NCBI RefSeq assembly: GCF_000371925.1
Contig: NZ_AQVE01000008.1
Location: 1-64,000, forward strand
Source: Thiolinea disciformis DSM 14473
GTDB lineage: Bacteria > Pseudomonadota > Gammaproteobacteria > Thiotrichales > Thiotrichaceae
Length of the DNA: 64,000 nt
Reading direction: 5' to 3'
Position numbers and translations under genes: made by a program. Numbering within the stretch: the stretch's first letter is position 1; each line of letters starts with the position of its first letter. The notes under the pieces are model-generated. The model had not been told where the DNA came from and made no database searches. It saw only the letters and a program-made list of their open reading frames with translations. Shown in pieces: positions 17,277-27,492 of the stretch.

Positions 17277-19049
17277 ATGAAAGCATACCATCCTATTCGC
17301 AAGGCCTTGCTGGCTTTAACCATTACTGCTGCACTAGCAAGTTCCGTTTCATTCGCTGCTGTGACAGATCAAGATATTGCCAATGACCCAGGTACGACTA
17401 ATGACGTCGTGAGCTATGGCCTTGGCCTACAAGGGCAACGTTTCAGCCCCTTGACTAAATTAAATACTGATACCGTTAAAAATCTAGTTCCAGCTTATGT
17501 ATTGTCCTATGGCGATGAAAAACAGCGTGGTCAAGAAGCCCAACCCTTGATTCATAATGGCAAAATTTTTGTAACGGCCTCTTACTCACGTGCTTTCGCC
17601 GTGGATGCCAAAACAGGTGAGGAGTTGTGGCAATACGATCACCGTTTACCGGATGGTATTTTACCTTGCTGCGACGTGGTAAACCGTGGCGGGGCATTGT
17701 ATGAAAATTTATTCATTTTCTCGACCTTAGATGCACAATTAGTAGCACTTGATCAAGACACCGGTAAGGTGGTTTGGAAAGAGAAAATGGAAGATTACAA
17801 GGCGGGCTATTCAAATACCGCAGCACCTATTGTAGTGAAAGGTTTAGTCATTACTGGTGTATCGGGTGGTGAATTCGGTGTGGTGGGGAAAGTCGAAGCC
17901 CGTGATGCGAAAACAGGAAAATTAGTGTGGTCACGCCCCACCGTAGAAGGCCATATGGGTACGTTAAATGGTCAAGACAACGGTATTACGGGCGAGGTGA
18001 ATAAGTCATGGCCGGGCGATTTATGGAAAACGGGCGGTGCAGCCACATGGCTCGGTGGCACTTATGACTTCGAAACGGATTCTTTATTCTTCGGAACGGG
18101 CAATCCATCGCCTTGGAATTCACATTTACGCCCCGGCGACAATTTGTATTCTTCTTCCTTACTCGCGATTAATCCTGCGGATGGCAAGATTAGATGGCAC
18201 TACCAATGGACACCGCATGATGGTTGGGACTTCGACGGGGTTAATGAGTTTATCTCCTTCGATTTAAAGCAAGCAGATGGAAAAGTGATTAAAGCGGGTG
18301 CTCACGCTGATCGTAATGGCTTTTTCTATGTCTTAGATCGTACCAATGGCAAGTTAATTAGTGCCTCTCCTTTCGTGAATAAAATCACATGGGCTGAGAA
18401 AATTGATTTAGCTACAGGTCGCCCCGTGTATATCGATGCTAATCGTCCAGGGAAAAATACCGATACGGGTAAAGGTGAATCGGTGTTTGCCGCTCCTTCT
18501 TTCTTGGGCGGCAAAAACTGGATGCCGATGGCTTATAGTCCAACCACCGATTTATTCTATGTGCCTGCAAATGAGTGGGGCATGGATATTTGGAATGAAC
18601 CGATTAGCTATAAAAAAGGTGCAGCTTATTTAGGGGCTGGTTTTACCATCAGACCACTTAATGAGGATTACATCGGTGCCTTACGTGCAATTGACCCTAA
18701 AACCGGCAAGATCGTTTGGGAAGCCAAAAATAAAGCACCACTGTGGGGTGGTGTCTTAACCACGGCAGGCAATTTGGTTTTCACCGGAACGCCAGAAGGT
18801 TACTTAAAAGCCTTTAATGCTCAAACAGGCGAAGAGGTTTGGAAATTCCAGACTGGCTCAGGCGTAGTTGGTTGCCCTGTCACTTGGGAACAAGATGGTG
18901 AGCAATTTGTGGCTGTTCCATCCGGTTGGGGTGGTGCTGTTCCATTATGGGGCGGTGAGGTAGCAAAAAGTATTAAAAACTTAAACCAAGGCGGCAGCTT
19001 ATGGGTATTTAAGTTGCCAAATACTGCTACTGTGGCCGCTAAGCAATAA
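17277..19049 (+). CDS. PQQ-dependent alcohol dehydrogenase, lanthanide type (PedH/XoxF-like)
   Basis: Periplasmic quinoprotein that oxidises primary alcohols. A Sec signal peptide is cleaved near residue 27. Eight-bladed propeller tryptophan-docking motifs recur ([29 protein letters not shown]). The vicinal disulphide C131-C132 is present. Metal and active-site residues by homology are Glu199, Asn276 and catalytic Asp318 in PHDGWDFDG. Asp320, two residues after the catalytic Asp, is the extra ligand that distinguishes lanthanide enzymes from calcium enzymes, which have Ala or Ser there. The length (590) and the PedF-type cytochrome next door favour a PedH-like ethanol/broad-alcohol enzyme over a methanol enzyme. 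The ATG follows GAGGAGAG. Confidence 0.92.
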   Translation: MKAYHPIRKALLALTITAALASSVSFAAVTDQDIANDPGTTNDVVSYGLGLQGQRFSPLTKLNTDTVKNLVPAYVLSYGDEKQRGQEAQPLIHNGKIFVTASYSRAFAVDAKTGEELWQYDHRLPDGILPCCDVVNRGGALYENLFIFSTLDAQLVALDQDTGKVVWKEKMEDYKAGYSNTAAPIVVKGLVITGVSGGEFGVVGKVEARDAKTGKLVWSRPTVEGHMGTLNGQDNGITGEVNKSWPGDLWKTGGAATWLGGTYDFETDSLFFGTGNPSPWNSHLRPGDNLYSSSLLAINPADGKIRWHYQWTPHDGWDFDGVNEFISFDLKQADGKVIKAGAHADRNGFFYVLDRTNGKLISASPFVNKITWAEKIDLATGRPVYIDANRPGKNTDTGKGESVFAAPSFLGGKNWMPMAYSPTTDLFYVPANEWGMDIWNEPISYKKGAAYLGAGFTIRPLNEDYIGALRAIDPKTGKIVWEAKNKAPLWGGVLTTAGNLVFTGTPEGYLKAFNAQTGEEVWKFQTGSGVVGCPVTWEQDGEQFVAVPSGWGGAVPLWGGEVAKSIKNLNQGGSLWVFKLPNTATVAAKQ

Positions 19050-19063
19050 GCGAACTATTAAGT

Positions 19064-19094
19064 ACAGCGCGTTCTATGGATGTTGGCGCGCTGT
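19064..19094 (+). other. Stem-loop between the dehydrogenase and pedF
   Basis: A perfect 8-bp GC-rich stem (ACAGCGCG 19064-19071 with CGCGCTGT 19087-19094) and 15-nt loop, 14 bp after the dehydrogenase stop. There is no long T tract. It probably limits read-through or protects the 3' end of an abundant message. Confidence 0.6.
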
Positions 19095-19128
19095 TTACTG
19101 TCCAAAGATGATCAGAGGTTTTAGTTAG

Positions 19129-19797
19129 ATGAAAAAGACGTTTTCTTTAACGTTAGCTTTAGGCTTATGCTTAGTAACAAGTCAGGTGTTTGCCCACGGC
19201 GATGTCACTCCCCAACCGATTGATATTACAGGCCTAGAAGCCTTAAAAGACTCCACTGTATGGGTGGATACCAATCCTTATTCTGGTAATCCACGTGCCG
19301 TTGAGATTGGGCATCATGCTTATGCCCAGAACTGTGCGCGCTGTCATGGTATTGATGCGGTATCAGGTGGCATTGCGCCTGATTTGCGTGAAAAGTTACC
19401 CTTAGGCCAAGAAGGTGATGATATTTTTAAAGAGCGTATGGTGAATGGCGCCATCCGCAATGGCGTGACCTATATGCCGAAATTTGATGGTATTGTTAGT
19501 CAAGAAGGTCTATGGGCGATTCGTTCATGGTTAGAGACGGTTTCTGTGGATGCCCCAGCCGTAGCAGCTACATCTGCACCCGCAACTACGACGACGATTC
19601 CGGCTAGCACTGAAGCAACCCCAGCAGCTTCTGCTACACCTGTGACACCAGCACCTGCGGCGGCAGCTTCTGCGACTAGCACGAGTACGACACCAGCGGC
19701 TACAGCAACGACGACGACCAGCCCTGATGTAGCTACTACCGTAACGCCTAGCAGTCCAGCCCCTGCTACAGCTGGTACACCGATTTCTAGTATGTAA
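19129..19797 (+). CDS. pedF: Cytochrome c-550 PedF with a Pro/Ala/Thr-rich tail
   Basis: Periplasmic electron acceptor of the PQQ dehydrogenase. Signal peptide about residues 1-22. The conserved block NPYSGNPRAVEIG and heme site C69-A-R-C72-H73 identify PedF, and the likely axial Met is in GVTYMPKFDG. From about residue 146 the protein continues as a roughly 75-residue low-complexity tail of Pro, Ala, Thr and Ser that core PedF proteins lack, perhaps a periplasmic tether or linker. It lies 80 bp after the dehydrogenase, across a hairpin. The tail's GC-rich repeats also open a long antisense frame, which is an artefact. Confidence 0.9.
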   Translation: MKKTFSLTLALGLCLVTSQVFAHGDVTPQPIDITGLEALKDSTVWVDTNPYSGNPRAVEIGHHAYAQNCARCHGIDAVSGGIAPDLREKLPLGQEGDDIFKERMVNGAIRNGVTYMPKFDGIVSQEGLWAIRSWLETVSVDAPAVAATSAPATTTTIPASTEATPAASATPVTPAPAAAASATSTSTTPAATATTTTSPDVATTVTPSSPAPATAGTPISSM

Positions 19798-19901
19798 AAC
19801 ATTAGCTAAGCTAACCTTATTAAAGTTTTACTAAAAATTGCTATATCGTCTTGGGCATGTAGACATGGTCACCTTAGGGTGGCCTATCCAGAGGAGAGTT
19901 T

Positions 19902-20759
19902 ATGAAAAAGCTATTAAATGTGGGTGTTTTAGCTTTAGTCATGTCGAGCCCAATGGCATGGGCGGATTTGGCTGATGTCAAAGCCAAAGGCGTGTTAAGC
20001 GTTTCTGTTTATAAAGATTTTCCCCCTTATTCGTATGTCAAAGATGGTAAGCAGCAGGGGATTGATATTGAAATTGCTAATGCTTTGGCTACTAAACTCG
20101 GTGTGAAAAGTGAGGTGCGTTTAGTCGGAGCGGACGAAAATGTGGAGGATGATCTACGCAATAATGTGTGGAAAGGCCATTATTTAGGTGGTGGTGTTAC
20201 AGATGTCATGCTGCATATGCCAGTGGATAACGCCTTTGCTGAAAAAGTAGATCAAGTCAAATTTGTCGCTCCTTATCAACTCGAAAATCTCGCGTTTGCC
20301 TTTAATACTGACAAGATAGGTACTCAGCCCACCTTAGCCAGCTTCATGAGTGCGCCGATTGGTGTGGAGATTGATACCTTAAGTGATTTTTATTTACTAC
20401 AAGCCATGCAGGGTAAAATTAGCGAGCAACTTAAACATTATGAGAATTTGACTAAGGCGATAGACGCTCTTAAAGCCGGTGAGATTGCGGGTGTGATGGG
20501 GCCACGTGGTGAGTTGGAGGGTTTATTAGTGGAGCGTCCCGCTCAGTTACAGATTCAATCCTTAGTAACGCCGGGCTTATCCCGTACTAATTGGGCTATG
20601 GGTGTGGCCGTCAAAGCAAGCAATGCAGAATTGGCTAAGGCTGTGAATGCGGCGATGGCTGAGTTAGTGAAAGCGGGTAACATCAAGCAAATTTTTGACA
20701 ATTATAAAGTGACTTATACGCCACCGGCCACTCCCCCGGAGGCAACTGCACAAAATTGA
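19902..20759 (+). CDS. Quinoprotein-associated periplasmic binding protein (XoxJ/MoxJ-like)
   Basis: A 285-residue type II periplasmic-binding protein with a signal peptide (cleavage near AWA/DL, residue 21). Motifs LSVSVYKDFPPYSYVKDG, VTDVMLHMPVDN and the C-terminal KQIFDNYKVTYTPP match the quinoprotein dehydrogenase-associated solute-binding family that includes MxaJ/XoxJ. XoxJ-type proteins are thought to help activate or load the dehydrogenase with cofactor or metal rather than serve a transporter; no permease or ATPase lies nearby, which agrees. The next gene starts 8 bp after its stop. Confidence 0.87.
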   Translation: MKKLLNVGVLALVMSSPMAWADLADVKAKGVLSVSVYKDFPPYSYVKDGKQQGIDIEIANALATKLGVKSEVRLVGADENVEDDLRNNVWKGHYLGGGVTDVMLHMPVDNAFAEKVDQVKFVAPYQLENLAFAFNTDKIGTQPTLASFMSAPIGVEIDTLSDFYLLQAMQGKISEQLKHYENLTKAIDALKAGEIAGVMGPRGELEGLLVERPAQLQIQSLVTPGLSRTNWAMGVAVKASNAELAKAVNAAMAELVKAGNIKQIFDNYKVTYTPPATPPEATAQN

Positions 20760-20767
20760 GGTTAAGT

Positions 20768-21514
20768 ATGCGCCGCGCAGCTATTTTATGCTTGGCTTTG
20801 CTCAGTCCTGTGGGATGGGCTAATCCACCAGACCCTTTTAATTCCCCCCAATGGGATTTTGTCCATCAGCGCTTTCTAAAAGCTGAGCCTTACCAATTTG
20901 ATGGCAAGGTTAAAGTAGAAGCACCGCCAGAAGCTGAGGACTCGCTAAATGTACCCATTGCTTTTCAGGTCGAGGGCTTGGAGCAAGTCCAAGAAGTGGT
21001 CGTGGTGGCTGATCTTAATCCTATCCAACAAGTATTGCGTTTTCGCCCCAAGGCTATGCGCCCCCATTTAGCATTTCGCATGAAATTACAACAGGGCAGT
21101 CCGATTCATGTGGCTGCCAAAACACCGGATGGCATTTGGCATGTTGGCGGCGTTTGGGTAAATGCAGCGGGTGGCGGGTGTACCCTACCTAGTGTGGGCA
21201 CATCCTCAGGCGATTGGACCAAAACCTTGGGTAAAGTATCAGGCAATGTTTGGCAACGGCCTGATGGCTCAAATCGCTTGCGCGTGCGCGTGATGCACCC
21301 GATGGATACAGGCTTAGCCTCTGGCATACCGACCTTCCATATTGAGAATCTGAATGTGTTGGGGGCTGATGGGCAAGTACTCGCAGAATTAGATTTATTC
21401 GAACCGATTAGTGAAAACCCGATGCTGAGTTTTGATGTGGCCAATCAAAGCCAATTTAAATTAGAAGGGCGTGATAATAATGGCAACCGCATTCAGGCTG
21501 AGGTTAGTCCATGA
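20768..21514 (+). CDS. Quinoprotein-associated SoxYZ-like carrier protein
   Basis: A 248-residue exported protein that combines SoxY-like and SoxZ-like domains, with a signal peptide ending near GWA/NP. The swinging-arm-like cysteine sits in GGGCTLPS near residue 137, internal here rather than C-terminal as in true SoxY. The C-terminal half (RVRVMHPMDTG, FHIENLNVLGADG) resembles SoxZ. Members of this family occur beside PQQ dehydrogenases; the chemistry is not established. A TTG at 20756 overlaps the previous stop, but ATG 20768 is preferred because it gives a clean signal peptide. Its stop overlaps the next start as ATGA. Confidence 0.82.
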   Translation: MRRAAILCLALLSPVGWANPPDPFNSPQWDFVHQRFLKAEPYQFDGKVKVEAPPEAEDSLNVPIAFQVEGLEQVQEVVVVADLNPIQQVLRFRPKAMRPHLAFRMKLQQGSPIHVAAKTPDGIWHVGGVWVNAAGGGCTLPSVGTSSGDWTKTLGKVSGNVWQRPDGSNRLRVRVMHPMDTGLASGIPTFHIENLNVLGADGQVLAELDLFEPISENPMLSFDVANQSQFKLEGRDNNGNRIQAEVSP

Positions 21515-22446
21515 AGCACTTATGGGGTTTAGCTTGCTTGGCATTCAGTGTGACCGTGCAGGCAGCGAATTTTGAATACCCTTTCACACCCGAGCAAGTT
21601 GCGCCGGATACTTATGTATTAGAAGGGAAAACCGAAGATTTTTCCAAAGAAAATGGCGGGTTTATTGTTAATGCGGCTTATATTATCACTAATGAGGGTG
21701 TCATCGTCATTGACACGGGTTCTTCACGCCGCTTTGGTGAACAGCAACGTGCCTTGATTGAGAAGCAGACCGGTAAAAAAGTCATACGTGTTTATATTAC
21801 CCATCATCATCCCGATCATTTTTTAGGTAATCAAGCTTTCAGAGATGTGCCCATCTATGCTTTGCCAGAAACCATTCAAGCGGCAAAACAAGAAGGTGAA
21901 ATGTTTAGCAATAATATGTATCGCATGATTGGCGATTGGATGCGCGATACCCATCTCGTTCCACCAACACAAACCGCTAAATTAGGGACGGAAACGATTG
22001 GTGGGCACGACCTAGAGGTGCTCGCTTTTCAAGGGCATACGCACAGCGATTTAGTGCTTTTTGATAAAACAACCGGTGTTTTATTTAGTGGTGATTTGGT
22101 GTTTCATAATCGTGCTGCTACCACACCCCATGCGAATATCCAACAGTGGCAACATTCCTTGGAGACTTTATTAAAAATTCCGTTTAAGGTGTTAGTGCCC
22201 GGGCATGGTAAAGTCACTAAAGATCCAGCCCCTATTGCCCAAACGCGCGCTTATTTAGTCTGGCTACAGACCACTTTGCAAGAAGCTGCTGCAAGTGGCT
22301 TAGACATGACAGAAGTCATGGCAACGCCTATTCCAGCAGAGTTTAAAGATCTAGCTTTGGCGCAGAGCGAGTTAAGGCGCTCCGTTGCGCATTTATATCC
22401 TGCGTTGGAAGCCGAACAATTAAAGCCCGCAAAGCAAGCCGAATGA
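21511..22446 (+). CDS. Quinoprotein relay-system metallo-beta-lactamase-fold hydrolase
   Basis: A 311-residue exported MBL-fold protein. The signal peptide ends near VQA/AN. Zinc motif THHHPDHFLG lies near residue 96, with later ligands in GHTHSDLVLF, FSGDLVFHNR and VPGHGKVTK. It belongs to the quinoprotein relay-system zinc metallohydrolases found beside PQQ dehydrogenases and SoxYZ-like carriers. It is not PqqB: it has a signal peptide and a different motif layout. Both ends overlap neighbours as ATGA, so it is translated as a unit with the carrier and the rhodanese-like protein. Substrate unknown. Confidence 0.85.
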   Translation: MKHLWGLACLAFSVTVQAANFEYPFTPEQVAPDTYVLEGKTEDFSKENGGFIVNAAYIITNEGVIVIDTGSSRRFGEQQRALIEKQTGKKVIRVYITHHHPDHFLGNQAFRDVPIYALPETIQAAKQEGEMFSNNMYRMIGDWMRDTHLVPPTQTAKLGTETIGGHDLEVLAFQGHTHSDLVLFDKTTGVLFSGDLVFHNRAATTPHANIQQWQHSLETLLKIPFKVLVPGHGKVTKDPAPIAQTRAYLVWLQTTLQEAAASGLDMTEVMATPIPAEFKDLALAQSELRRSVAHLYPALEAEQLKPAKQAE

Positions 22447-23000
22447 AATTTTGGTGTTTGCTTTTATTATGCTTGAGTATGGCCAGTTGTCAGGCGGATG
22501 AATGTATTCGCACTGCCGATATGCCAGTGGGTTTAAAACTGGATCATTATCGCAGCCCTACACCGAGTTGTGTGCCCAATGGCATTACGTTAAACACAGC
22601 GAAACTACAAAAACTACTTGCAAGCGAAAAGCCTATCCTGATTGATGTATGGGCAGTGTATTTGCGGGTGGATGAAGGATTTGGTTCGGAATGGTTGGTG
22701 AGTGAGCCGCATGAAAGTTTGCCTAATAGTGTTTGGTTGCCCAATGTGGGTTATGGCACCCTAGAACCACCGTTTAATCAATGGTTCAAAGCTCAGCTTG
22801 AGAAGCTCACCAATAAAGATTTGGCAAAACCTTTAGTATTTTACTGTGTAGCCGATTGTTGGATGTCTTGGAACGCGGTGCAGCGCGTGCGCGACTATGG
22901 TTATACCCGTGTTTATTGGTACAAAGAGGGTGTAGACGGTTGGAAAGAAGCAGGGTTAACTTTAGTCAAAACTGAACCAGTGCCATTTAAACTAGATTGA
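22443..23000 (+). CDS. PQQ-catabolism-associated rhodanese-like protein with a Cys-x3-Cys-Trp motif
   Basis: A 185-residue protein with a signal peptide or lipobox-like start (LSMASC, residues 12-17). The rhodanese-like fold is suggested by PILIDVWAVY near residue 64 and the active loop FYCVADCWMSWNAVQR near 137, followed by YWYKEGVDGW. Proteins of this type accompany PQQ-dependent alcohol catabolism and SoxYZ-like carriers; a role in thiol or sulphur relay is inferred. It is the last gene of the island, and a 190-bp gap precedes pobA. Confidence 0.82.
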   Translation: MKFWCLLLLCLSMASCQADECIRTADMPVGLKLDHYRSPTPSCVPNGITLNTAKLQKLLASEKPILIDVWAVYLRVDEGFGSEWLVSEPHESLPNSVWLPNVGYGTLEPPFNQWFKAQLEKLTNKDLAKPLVFYCVADCWMSWNAVQRVRDYGYTRVYWYKEGVDGWKEAGLTLVKTEPVPFKLD

Positions 23001-23180
23001 AGCTTTCTAAAAGCAAACTTCACAAGAAACATACTTAGTATTTTTGTACTAAATAGCGCTAATTTTTACAATATCCATGCTTATTACCCGCTATTTAAGT
23101 TAAAAAAGTACAAGAAAACCTCTGACAAGTGAATAGCGAGCCAAGCTTGTTTACCGCAAGATATTTCTCCAAATGGATAG

Positions 23181-24436
<1,256 letters not shown>

Positions 24437-24500
24437 GGATCAAGACGCTACATCAATAGCGGTTTTAAGTCGGTTTGCTATTTCATTAAGAGGAGAGGTT

Positions 24501-25529
24501 ATGAAAGCATGGCGTTTTGTCGGTCGTACAGTGTTGGCGACTGTGATGACAATGTCGAGTGTCTGGGCGGCTGAGGTGACGTTAACAGTCCACCATTTTT
24601 TATCCCCTAAATCGAATGCCCATATTCAAATGATTGAGGCGTGGGCCAATAAAGTCAGCAAAGAAAGCAATGGTCGTATTGAAGTCAAAATTTTCCCCTC
24701 CATGTCCATGGGTGGAAAGCCTTCAGAATTATACGGTCAAGTGCGTGATGGTTCAGCAGATATTGTCTGGACTTTATTAGGTTATAACCCTGGCACTTTC
24801 CCCCGTACCGAGGTCTTTGAATTACCCACTGTGCATAAAGACTCTGCCACTGCAACCACTATTGCGCTGAATAATTCTATGGATTTATTGGCGGAAGATT
24901 TTAAAGATGTACATGTTTTATTTCTGCATTCGAATGATGGCAATGTGATTCACTCCGCTAAAAAGCCAGTACGCACGTTTGATGATGTGAAGGGAATGAA
25001 ATTGCGTACCCCTTCACGGACAGGCGCTTGGGTGATTGAGGCAATGGGCGCTGAACCAGTCAGCATGCCTATTCCGGAATTACCGGAAGCCTTATCGAAA
25101 GGAACGATTGATGGGGCCTTGACGACCTTAGAAATTGTGCCCGCTTTGAAATTACAGGAAATGGATAAGTCGATTTCTGAGTTGCCAGAAGGACGGCGCT
25201 TTGGTACGGCAATATTCATGTTTGCTATGAATAAAGATCGTTATAAAGAATTGCCAGATGAGTTAAAGAAAGTAATTGATGATAACTCAGGCACTAAAGT
25301 GGCCGCTGATATTGGCAAAATGTGGGAGGACTTTGAAAAAACGGGAGTGGATGCCTTGGCTTCTGCCAAAGTTGAAACTATCGTCTTACCTGCCGAAGAA
25401 GCAGCAAAGTTCGATAAAGCTAATGAAACCGTGGTGACACGCTGGATTGAAGAGTCAAAAACGAAAGGTTTTGATGGCGCTGCTTTAGTCGAGAAAGCAC
25501 GTGCAGCCGTTGCCGCTGCTGCCAAATAA
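24501..25529 (+). CDS. dctP: TRAP transporter substrate-binding protein (DctP family)
   Basis: Periplasmic receptor of a tripartite ATP-independent transporter. Signal peptide about residues 1-23 (VWA/AE). Family features include VHHFLSPKSNAH near residue 31, the conserved Arg in KLRTPSRTGAWVIEAMGAEP near 170 that pairs with the substrate carboxylate, and PEALSKGTIDGALTT. The ATG follows AAGAGGAGAGG. It is followed by a stem-loop and the two membrane subunits. Being next to pobA suggests an aromatic acid such as 4-hydroxybenzoate as ligand; this is inference only. Confidence 0.9.
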   Translation: MKAWRFVGRTVLATVMTMSSVWAAEVTLTVHHFLSPKSNAHIQMIEAWANKVSKESNGRIEVKIFPSMSMGGKPSELYGQVRDGSADIVWTLLGYNPGTFPRTEVFELPTVHKDSATATTIALNNSMDLLAEDFKDVHVLFLHSNDGNVIHSAKKPVRTFDDVKGMKLRTPSRTGAWVIEAMGAEPVSMPIPELPEALSKGTIDGALTTLEIVPALKLQEMDKSISELPEGRRFGTAIFMFAMNKDRYKELPDELKKVIDDNSGTKVAADIGKMWEDFEKTGVDALASAKVETIVLPAEEAAKFDKANETVVTRWIEESKTKGFDGAALVEKARAAVAAAAK

Positions 25530-25569
25530 TCGCCTTTTATAATTATCTTACTTTTGCCAAGGAAGGCGA
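25530..25569 (+). other. Inverted repeat between dctP and dctQ
   Basis: TCGCCTT (25530-25536) pairs with AAGGCGA (25563-25569) over a 26-nt loop. Weak, but in the same position as hairpins after other exported binding proteins in this window. Confidence 0.4.
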
Positions 25570-25598
25570 AAGACAGATTATTCATCACAGGTAAGCCT

Positions 25599-26108
25599 AT
25601 GCGCGCAATAGTTTATAAACTAGCCGATGTTTTTGCTTTAGTAGGCGGAATTTTATTATTGGCCATTATTTTAGTGACCAGCACCAATGTAGGCGCTTTC
25701 GCTTTACACCGTTTACTCAGTCCTTTTGGCTTTACTATTCCGGGTCTGTCCGGCTATGAAGATTTTGTAAAGCTTGCGATGAGTTCCGCCGCTTTATTAT
25801 TTTTTCCTTTATGTCAGGTCAAAGGCGGGCATATCGCGGTTGATATTTTTATCCAATATTTGCCCACCAGTTTACAGCGTTTGACTGAAAAACTTTGGGC
25901 AGCTTTAACCTTCTGCTTAGTCTTGTTTTTAGCCTGGTGGATGGTACAAGGCATGTTAGAAGTACGCAGTGATCACTCGGTGGCAGGTGTCTTGGGTTGG
26001 CCGGAATGGCCTTTTTATATTCCGGGCATTTTGTCGCTTTTGCTTTGGGCGGTCGCGTGTTTGGTGCAAATACTGGATCCTGTACCGCTCGAGGTGACCC
26101 ATGCTTAG
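25599..26108 (+). CDS. dctQ: TRAP transporter small permease (DctQ)
   Basis: A 169-residue four-helix membrane subunit of the TRAP transporter. Features are SGYEDFVKLAMSSAALLFFPLCQVKGGHIAVDIF and a later Trp-rich helix. The frame is open from a TTG at 25554, but ATG 25599 after an AGGT-type site begins directly before the first helix. Its end overlaps dctM by 8 bp. Confidence 0.87.
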   Translation: MRAIVYKLADVFALVGGILLLAIILVTSTNVGAFALHRLLSPFGFTIPGLSGYEDFVKLAMSSAALLFFPLCQVKGGHIAVDIFIQYLPTSLQRLTEKLWAALTFCLVLFLAWWMVQGMLEVRSDHSVAGVLGWPEWPFYIPGILSLLLWAVACLVQILDPVPLEVTHA

Positions 26109-27492
26109 TCCTGAAATGATCGGCATTATTGGCCTGATTATCTTATTTGCATTACTGATGCTACGTATGCCCGTTGGGATCAGTATGATTGTGGTAGGTA
26201 TTGGTGGTACCTACGCGCTCAGTTTAGTAGCGTCCCATATTCGCTTTCAGCCTTATTTGAAGCAATTCAAAACCCTGCTCTGGTCAACAATGGCCAATTA
26301 TGACTTGTCTGTTGTACCGTTATTTGTCTTGATGGGCTATTTAGCGAGCCAGTCAAATTTAAGTCGCGATTTATTTCGTGGTTTAGAAGCCTTGATGAGT
26401 AAGCGGCGTGGTGGTGTTGCCATGGCAGCGATAGGTGCTTGTGGTGGTTTTGGTGCGGTCTGCGGTTCTTCTTTAGCCACAGCGGCGGCGATGGGTAAAG
26501 TAGCTCTACCGGAGCTAAAACGCCTTGGGTATGCGCCAAGCCTTGCCACCGGTGCCCTTGCAGCCGGTGGTACTTTGGGGATTTTGATTCCACCGTCGGT
26601 CGCTTTGGTTATTTATGCCATTATTGTCGAAGGCAGTATTTTGCAAATGTTCCAAGCCGCTATTTTGCCCGGCTTATTAGCGGTTTTTGCTTTTATTGCG
26701 GTGATTGCTCTACAAGTGCGCTTCAAGCCTAGCTTAGCGCCTGAGCCACACCCTATGTCACCCGAGGAGCGCCGTGACGCGTATCGTCGTTTAATTCCGG
26801 TGTTAGTGATCTTCGGTGGCATTATTTTAGGCTTAGGTTTTGGCTTATTTACCCCTACACCGGCTGCCAGTGTTGGGGTGTTTGTCATCTTTATTTATGG
26901 TCTTTATATGCGCTGGCGTACTGGCACAGGTCTATCAACACAAGGGATTTTGACATCCTTACGTGAAACCGCCGTGACTTCCGCGATGATCTACTTGATT
27001 TTATTTGGCGCTGAAGTCTTAAAAGGCTTTTTTACCCGTGCTGGTTTGCCCTCTGCTTTAGCGGAATGGGCGGCTAGTTCCAGTTTAGAACCTTTTACGA
27101 TTTTGTTCTGTATGTTGGTGATTCTGATTATTTTAGGCTGCTTTATGGATTCACTAGCGATGATTTTAGTGGTCTTACCCTTTTTCTGGCCCACCTTAGT
27201 GAACTTAAATGGGGGAGATGCAGTCACTGCAGCGGATGCAGCTTATGGCTTGAGTACGGACGATCTAAAAATCTGGTTTGGTATTCTGGCGCTCATTGTG
27301 GTGGAGCTAGGGCTCATTACCCCACCAGTGGGCTTGAATGTTTTCATTATTTCGTCGCTTTCGGAAAATGTACCGATGAGCCAAACCTTTAAAGGTGTTG
27401 TGCCATTCTTAATGGTAGAGTTTTTTCGGGTTAGCTTAATTATTGCCTTGCCGATAATTACCCTACTCATACCTCGTTTGCTGAGTGGCTAA
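26101..27492 (+). CDS. dctM: TRAP transporter large permease (DctM)
   Basis: A 463-residue transport subunit with about twelve hydrophobic helices; Na+-coupled substrate import is known for the family. Motifs include RMPVGISMIVVG, GACGGFGAVCGSSLATAAAMGKVALPE near residues 111-137, AAGGTLGILIPPSVALVIYA and the C-terminal GLITPPVGLNVF. It overlaps dctQ by 8 bp. Its stop codon interlocks with that of the convergent response-regulator gene (4-bp overlap at 27489-27492), leaving no room for a terminator between them. Confidence 0.92.
   Translation: MLSPEMIGIIGLIILFALLMLRMPVGISMIVVGIGGTYALSLVASHIRFQPYLKQFKTLLWSTMANYDLSVVPLFVLMGYLASQSNLSRDLFRGLEALMSKRRGGVAMAAIGACGGFGAVCGSSLATAAAMGKVALPELKRLGYAPSLATGALAAGGTLGILIPPSVALVIYAIIVEGSILQMFQAAILPGLLAVFAFIAVIALQVRFKPSLAPEPHPMSPEERRDAYRRLIPVLVIFGGIILGLGFGLFTPTPAASVGVFVIFIYGLYMRWRTGTGLSTQGILTSLRETAVTSAMIYLILFGAEVLKGFFTRAGLPSALAEWAASSSLEPFTILFCMLVILIILGCFMDSLAMILVVLPFFWPTLVNLNGGDAVTAADAAYGLSTDDLKIWFGILALIVVELGLITPPVGLNVFIISSLSENVPMSQTFKGVVPFLMVEFFRVSLIIALPIITLLIPRLLSG

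Noticed and set aside
19500-19802. Ala/Val-rich protein encoded opposite the pedF tail
   Set aside because: It is the mirror of a Thr/Ala/Pro low-complexity coding stretch, with no ribosome site.
21511-22446. PqqB
   Set aside because: The MBL-fold protein has a signal peptide and belongs with the SoxYZ-like carrier by overlapping translation; motif order differs from PqqB.
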